From Bacteroidota bacterium (lineage in GTDB: Bacteria > Bacteroidota > Bacteroidia > Chitinophagales > Chitinophagaceae), in contig JAEZAM010000083.1 in NCBI GenBank assembly GCA_023430465.1, positions 1 through 17,239 on the forward strand: a stretch of 17,239 bases of DNA, written 5' to 3'. Shown here piece by piece: positions 14,559 to 17,239 of the stretch (position 1 is its first letter; every line of letters starts with the position of its first letter). Position numbers and translations under genes: made by a program. The notes beneath the pieces are model-generated. The model was given only the letters and a program-made list of their open reading frames with translations. It was not told the DNA's origin and made no database searches.

Positions 14559-14569
14559 GTTGTGTGTAA
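14368..14569. other. attC-like site e
   Basis: About 200 bp. The left arm GCTTTGCAATAGCATGGC (14382-14399) pairs with GCCATACCATCGCAAATGC (14534-14552) with one bulge and a few mismatches. GTT at 14559. Loop block TTAGTTCTTAACTTCAA (14470-14486) is shared with site c. Confidence 0.82.
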
Positions 14570-15298
14570 TTGTAAACGACACCTTACCTCGAATCATAGA
14601 ATGAATTATTTCAGCTTTCTTTTTTGTATTTTTTTCGGTTTAATAATAATCGGGGGCTGTTGTTCGACCACGACTAATAGTAGACAAAATGATGAAAAGT
14701 CGAGTTTATCTATAAAGAGTGAATTACAATATCCGTTGGGGAAATTGCTTAAAATGGAAGTTGAGGTTTGTGACGGCGATTTGGTCGCCAGAAAAGAATA
14801 TAAAGGTCTCTATCTGTTTAAAGTAAAGGCTGTAGAAGGTAAACAAACACTGATACCAATTTTAATCAGGTATAGAGACGATACAGGCAATTTCCCGACC
14901 AATGACTTTGAATTGTATAAATATAAATATGGTAGAGATACTGGCTCAATATCTTCTGACCAAGTCGTTAAGATGAAAAACGAATTTGTTGGCAAGACTT
15001 TTAATGTCGTTGCTTATGAAACCGGCGAATTCACTGGATTCCCAGAAGGGTATTTCGACTATCACGATCAAAAGGCCGGTACGAGCTTTCACTTTCAAAA
15101 TTATTTAGTAGTTGTTGCAAATTTGACTAAACCACATGGAAAAGGTAACTAGTGCAGATGAGAACAACTACACACAACAAGGGGTTTGGCGCAATGGCGG
15201 GACAGAACATGGGCTGAGCTGTGGATCATTGGTCAACTGTTGTGCAACTTGCCGATCGACATTACCACGGACTATCGCCACTGCGCCAAGCCCTGACC
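14559..15298 (+). mobile_element. Cassette f (unknown lipoprotein)
   Basis: It opens with GTTGTGTGTAATTG (14559-14572); its end site opens with CAACTACACACAAC (15165-15178), agreeing at 13 of 14. One gene. Confidence 0.88.
14601..15152 (+). CDS. Lipoprotein of unknown function (cassette f)
   Basis: 183 residues from ATG 14601. The frame extends back to 14508, but that part lies in the preceding recombination site. The signal MNYFSFLFCIFFGLIIIGGC ends with anchor cysteine C20 (and C21). The mature part is mixed alpha/beta (LQYPLGKLLKMEVEVCDGDL, LYLFKVKAVEGKQTLIPILI, FEGYFDYH-like end) without a motif I recognise. It is expected in the envelope. Alone in its cassette and AT-rich. Confidence 0.78.
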   Translation: MNYFSFLFCIFFGLIIIGGCCSTTTNSRQNDEKSSLSIKSELQYPLGKLLKMEVEVCDGDLVARKEYKGLYLFKVKAVEGKQTLIPILIRYRDDTGNFPTNDFELYKYKYGRDTGSISSDQVVKMKNEFVGKTFNVVAYETGEFTGFPEGYFDYHDQKAGTSFHFQNYLVVVANLTKPHGKGN

Positions 15299-15308
15299 GT
15301 TATGTGCC
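15165..15308. other. attC-like site f
   Basis: 144 bp, short-loop type. The left arm TTGGCGCAATGGCGGG (15186-15201) pairs with ATCGCCACTGCGCCAA (15274-15289) at about 13 of 16. GTT at 15299. The degenerate site at 6601-6790 is a close relative. Confidence 0.85.
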
Positions 15309-15330
15309 ACTTTGTAACGACACTCTCAAA

Positions 15331-15729
15331 ATGACAAAGACCTTTTTTATATTAACGCTTTTTACTTTGACGACATTAGTTTCTTGTGGACAAACAAAGC
15401 TCAACAAGAAAGTTGTCGTCGAGACTTTAGACTTTGCTTATTTGGACGGTTGCGAAACATGAAAGGGAGATTGCAAGCCGATTGAAATAGTTAGGCAAAG
15501 TAAGCAAGACACTGTTTTGCTTATATTCCCAAGCGCCGGAACACAATCGGACGTTTACCTTCATTCTGCTAAAGACAAAAGTATAGAGTTGCACGACAAA
15601 AAGGTGTCTGGACAAGGCAAACCAACTTTAAACTTGACAAGCCTTGACGATGGGGAATATTCAGTAAACATTATCAGTTGCGGACTTGGTGGCAGTTGTT
15701 TAGTGCGATTAAAAACTAAACAACAATAA
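15331..15729 (+). pseudogene. Small lipoprotein gene with an internal TGA
   Basis: From ATG 15331 the frame reads MTKTFFILTLFTLTTLVSCG (anchor C19) and continues to DGCET, then meets TGA at 15460-15462 (codon 44). The same frame then continues without a stop to 15729: KGDCKPIEIVRQSKQDTVLL, FPSAGTQSDVYLHSAKDKSI and a cysteine-bearing end SCGLGGSCLVRL. A 132-residue protein is cut by a single nonsense codon; TGG to TGA would be the simplest origin. The rest of the frame has not decayed, so the change is recent, or the codon is read through, or it is an assembly error. No selenocysteine hairpin was noticed. No family recognised. Confidence 0.65.
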
Positions 15730-15751
15730 AAGGTTTTTAGCTCTTTGTATA

Positions 15752-16015
15752 TTGACTATAATAACTTTTGCGACACTTAATATTTCAACTGCAAAGATTG
15801 AAACGCCAGTTGATGGGAATGACACATATGGTTTTCCTTTGACATTTTTTATTCGGTTCAGTGGCATGTGTTCGCCTTGTCCACCACACCCGACAGAGAC
15901 GTCTTATTGGAAATTGGTTGTTGACATTGTAGCTGCTTTCTTTATTTCAGTTATTAGTTTGACTGTTTACATAAGGTTAAGAAAGACATTGCAAGAGAAG
16001 ATAAGCGGCACATAA
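15752..16015 (+). CDS. Small membrane protein, second gene of cassette g
   Basis: 87 residues if it starts at TTG 15752; the frame reaches back to a stop near 15710 without any ATG, and codons for NKRFLALCILTIITFATLN precede and span the TTG, looking like a signal peptide. A changed start codon near 15725 is possible. A proline- and cysteine-rich stretch (GMCSPCPPHP) is followed by a TM segment at about 55-75 (KLVVDIVAAFFISVISLTVY) and a short basic tail. The layout is like small membrane proteins that sit beside lipoproteins. Its stop TAA lies within the cassette's terminal AAC-containing core. Confidence 0.5.
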   Translation: MTIITFATLNISTAKIETPVDGNDTYGFPLTFFIRFSGMCSPCPPHPTETSYWKLVVDIVAAFFISVISLTVYIRLRKTLQEKISGT

Positions 16016-16208
16016 CAGGCGGTTTGGCAATATGGCAGGGAGACGAATATATGCTCAACTTTTGTCCGCTATTCGGCTTCAGTCCCGGCCGACGAATAAC
16101 TCCGGGCAATAGAATAAACAATGAAAATTTATTGATAAATTTAGCAGCGGTTACGGGCTGACGATTTTCAAATGCCGCTACATCCCCAAGCCGTAGCCGT
16201 TGTGTGCC
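16007..16208. other. attC-like site g
   Basis: About 200 bp. The left arm CGGTTTGGCAATATGGCAGG (16020-16039) pairs with GCCGCTACATCCCCAAGCCG (16174-16193) at about 13 of 20, the weakest stem of the intact sites. GTT at 16199. Loop block GACGAATAAC (16091-16100) as in b and d. Confidence 0.8.
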
Positions 16209-17113
16209 ATTAACTCCTATATGTCAGCAGTATTCAGTTTTATAACCAAAAACGATGCAGTTCTTGCAACTGATACAATTTGTTCTTTTAAGCCTACGGC
16301 TAGTGACTCTAAGCTCATACCGAGGAGTTTTACAAACAAGATGTTTTTTCTTCCCCAATTCAAATCTGCTTTTGCTGTTACAGGAACTTTACAAGCCGGG
16401 CTTAGCTTTTTTAATTTTACGACTGAAAAGATATATGGCATTGATGTGGATTCCTTAGTAGGGATCGATCTTTCCCATTTTACGTCTATGCTTCATTCTA
16501 ATTCCAATAATGAAGAGTTTCCAATAGGGACTATTTACCTTCTTGGCTATAGCATCAAGGATGAGACTTTTAAAGGATATAAATTGATTATAAATATTAA
16601 TGAGGATTTAAAGTGGGAGGCGACTCCGTTGGATAATTTTATGTTTAAACCATATGTCGCTAATTGGGAGGAGAAACTTACCACTGATCAGCAGAGATCA
16701 AGTCTTCAAGAATTTGTAACAGACTTAATGAAGCTTCAAAAAGCCGAGGATGAAAACAAAACGATTGAGGAGCAAGTAGGAATTGGTGGTGAGATTGTGT
16801 ATTCATATTTTTTCATCGATCAAGAAACTAATAGGTTTACTTTTAATACACAAATTCTTCATCGATTTCATGATTACAACACTCAGCATTCAAAAATGGG
16901 ACGATGATTTTATGAAAACGTCACACAACATTAGGTTTGCTGCTATGCTGGCTAAGGAATAAATCATCATCAGTTTTTCATTTATCAACTTTCAGTCCGG
17001 GCGAACGGAACTCTGTTGAACATTTGTACCTAATTTCATCATCAGTTAACAATTTGGGCTTCAAAGCCAGGATGGAAGATCAATGAATATCAGCACAGCA
17101 GCAAGCCCTAAAC
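16199..17113 (+). mobile_element. Cassette h (possible Ntn-hydrolase-like gene)
   Basis: It opens with GTTGTGTGCC (16199-16208); its end site opens with GTCACACAAC (16920-16929), agreeing at 9 of 10. One gene, 22 bp inside. Confidence 0.85.
16221..16907 (+). CDS. Hypothetical protein, possible Ntn-hydrolase/proteasome-like fold
   Basis: 228 residues from ATG 16221; a TTG at the cassette edge (16200) is less likely. The start FSFITKNDAVLATDTICSF, followed by KMFFLPQFKSAFAVTGTLQA, resembles the first strands of proteasome-type Ntn hydrolases ("...vaaDs......ki..i.....a.sG..."). Mid part EFPIGTIYLLGYSIKDETFK also fits such a fold. The usual N-terminal Thr/Ser nucleophile is not seen, so it may be an inactive relative or something else. 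No signal peptide; likely cytoplasmic. The fold call is inference. Confidence 0.6.
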   Translation: MSAVFSFITKNDAVLATDTICSFKPTASDSKLIPRSFTNKMFFLPQFKSAFAVTGTLQAGLSFFNFTTEKIYGIDVDSLVGIDLSHFTSMLHSNSNNEEFPIGTIYLLGYSIKDETFKGYKLIININEDLKWEATPLDNFMFKPYVANWEEKLTTDQQRSSLQEFVTDLMKLQKAEDENKTIEEQVGIGGEIVYSYFFIDQETNRFTFNTQILHRFHDYNTQHSKMGR

Positions 17114-17125
17114 GTTGTGTGCAAC
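16920..17125. other. attC-like site h
   Basis: About 200 bp. The left arm AGGTTTGCTGCTATGCTG (16933-16950) pairs with CAGCACAGCAGCAAGCCCT (17091-17109) with one bulge. GTT at 17114. The loop ends in GATGGAAGATCAATGAAT, the same block as in sites c and d. Confidence 0.82.
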
Positions 17126-17239
17126 TTCCGCGTTTTGAAGGTTTGGGTGAAAATTTGTAAATTTAACTATGAACATCAAAGAACTCATATCGATAGATAG
17201 CGAAACCCTTGGCGGTCAGCCAGTTTTCGCCGGCACGAG
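17114..17239 (+). mobile_element. Cassette i, left part only
   Basis: It opens with GTTGTGTGCAAC (17114-17125) and runs out of the window. Its end site, not visible, should open with GTTGCACACAAC or nearly so if the boundary rule holds. Confidence 0.7.
17169..17239 (+). CDS. DUF433 antitoxin-like protein, 5' part
   Basis: 24 residues are visible: MNIKELISIDSETLGGQPVF then AGTR. This is the characteristic start of DUF433 proteins ("I..dpeilgG.PvfaGTRipV"), small DNA-binding antitoxins usually followed by a DUF5615 PIN-like RNase. The window ends here. The start ATG at 17169 lies 55 bp inside cassette i. Confidence 0.82.
   Translation, partial: MNIKELISIDSETLGGQPVFAGT

Larger units (their letters stand above)
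15299..16198 (+). mobile_element. Cassette g (interrupted lipoprotein plus small membrane protein)
   Basis: It opens with GTTATGTGCC (15299-15308); its end site opens with GGCACATAAC (16007-16016), the exact reverse complement. The stop of the second gene lies inside this sequence, so the coding region runs into the recombination site. Confidence 0.88.

Noticed and set aside
15460..15462. TGA as a selenocysteine codon
   Set aside because: The flanking residues do not look like a selenoprotein motif and I saw no convincing hairpin just after it; a nonsense change is simpler.
9711..17125. CRISPR array
   Set aside because: The repeats are ~200 bp imperfect palindromes spaced 0.7-2 kb apart with genes between them, not short repeats with short spacers.

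Overview
This window looks like the chromosome of a Bacteroidota bacterium, probably near Chitinophagaceae. The grounds are an outer-membrane beta-barrel receptor of a Bacteroidota type, genes without strong Shine-Dalgarno sites, and many short lipoproteins. Every gene I accept is on the + strand.

Region 1 (1-3882) is ordinary chromosome of moderate GC. It holds the 3' part of a TonB-receptor-like outer-membrane barrel, then a stress operon: an ECF sigma factor, a one-TM presumed sigma-factor partner, and two small CpxP/Spy-like envelope proteins, closed by a strong intrinsic terminator. A VOC-family gene follows (3951-4355).

Region 2 (4377-6783) is a decayed gene-cassette array. It starts with a ~120-bp leader and holds a 68-aa ORF, a 2H phosphoesterase, an MNT nucleotidyltransferase with a wrecked HEPN partner, and a C-terminal gene stub. 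These are separated by full or truncated attC-like palindromes.

Region 3 (6926-8234) holds a tyrosine recombinase and, 16 bp on, a single-stranded DNA-binding protein. Both resemble the host core in composition. Right after ssb comes a second copy of the same leader (8239-8362).

Region 4 (8360-17239) is an intact array of eight complete cassettes and the start of a ninth. Each carries one or two + strand genes and ends in a 137-203 bp imperfect palindrome. Cargo: DUF3885; a cytochrome c lipoprotein; a RES-domain-like protein plus an unknown helical protein; a Septu-like ATPase/HNH pair; a YwqK/MORN-like lipoprotein; an unknown lipoprotein; a lipoprotein with an internal TGA plus a small membrane protein; a protein of possible Ntn-hydrolase fold; and a DUF433 antitoxin cut by the window end.

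The key observation is a boundary rule. The 10-16 bases that open each cassette (GTT...) are the reverse complement of the bases (...AAC) that open the palindrome at that same cassette's end, and they do not match the neighbouring cassette. Circular cassettes inserted by a crossover at G/TT leave exactly this footprint, as in integrons. The sites are longer than usual, have conserved loops and often break the RYYYAAC/GTTRRRY consensus. The only recombinase here has no room for the IntI-specific insertion and sits beside ssb and the leader. I read the window as an integron-like cassette system of Bacteroidota, with the leader as candidate primary site and the recombinase as candidate enzyme. 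The array structure is seen in the sequence; the roles of leader, recombinase and SSB are inferred.
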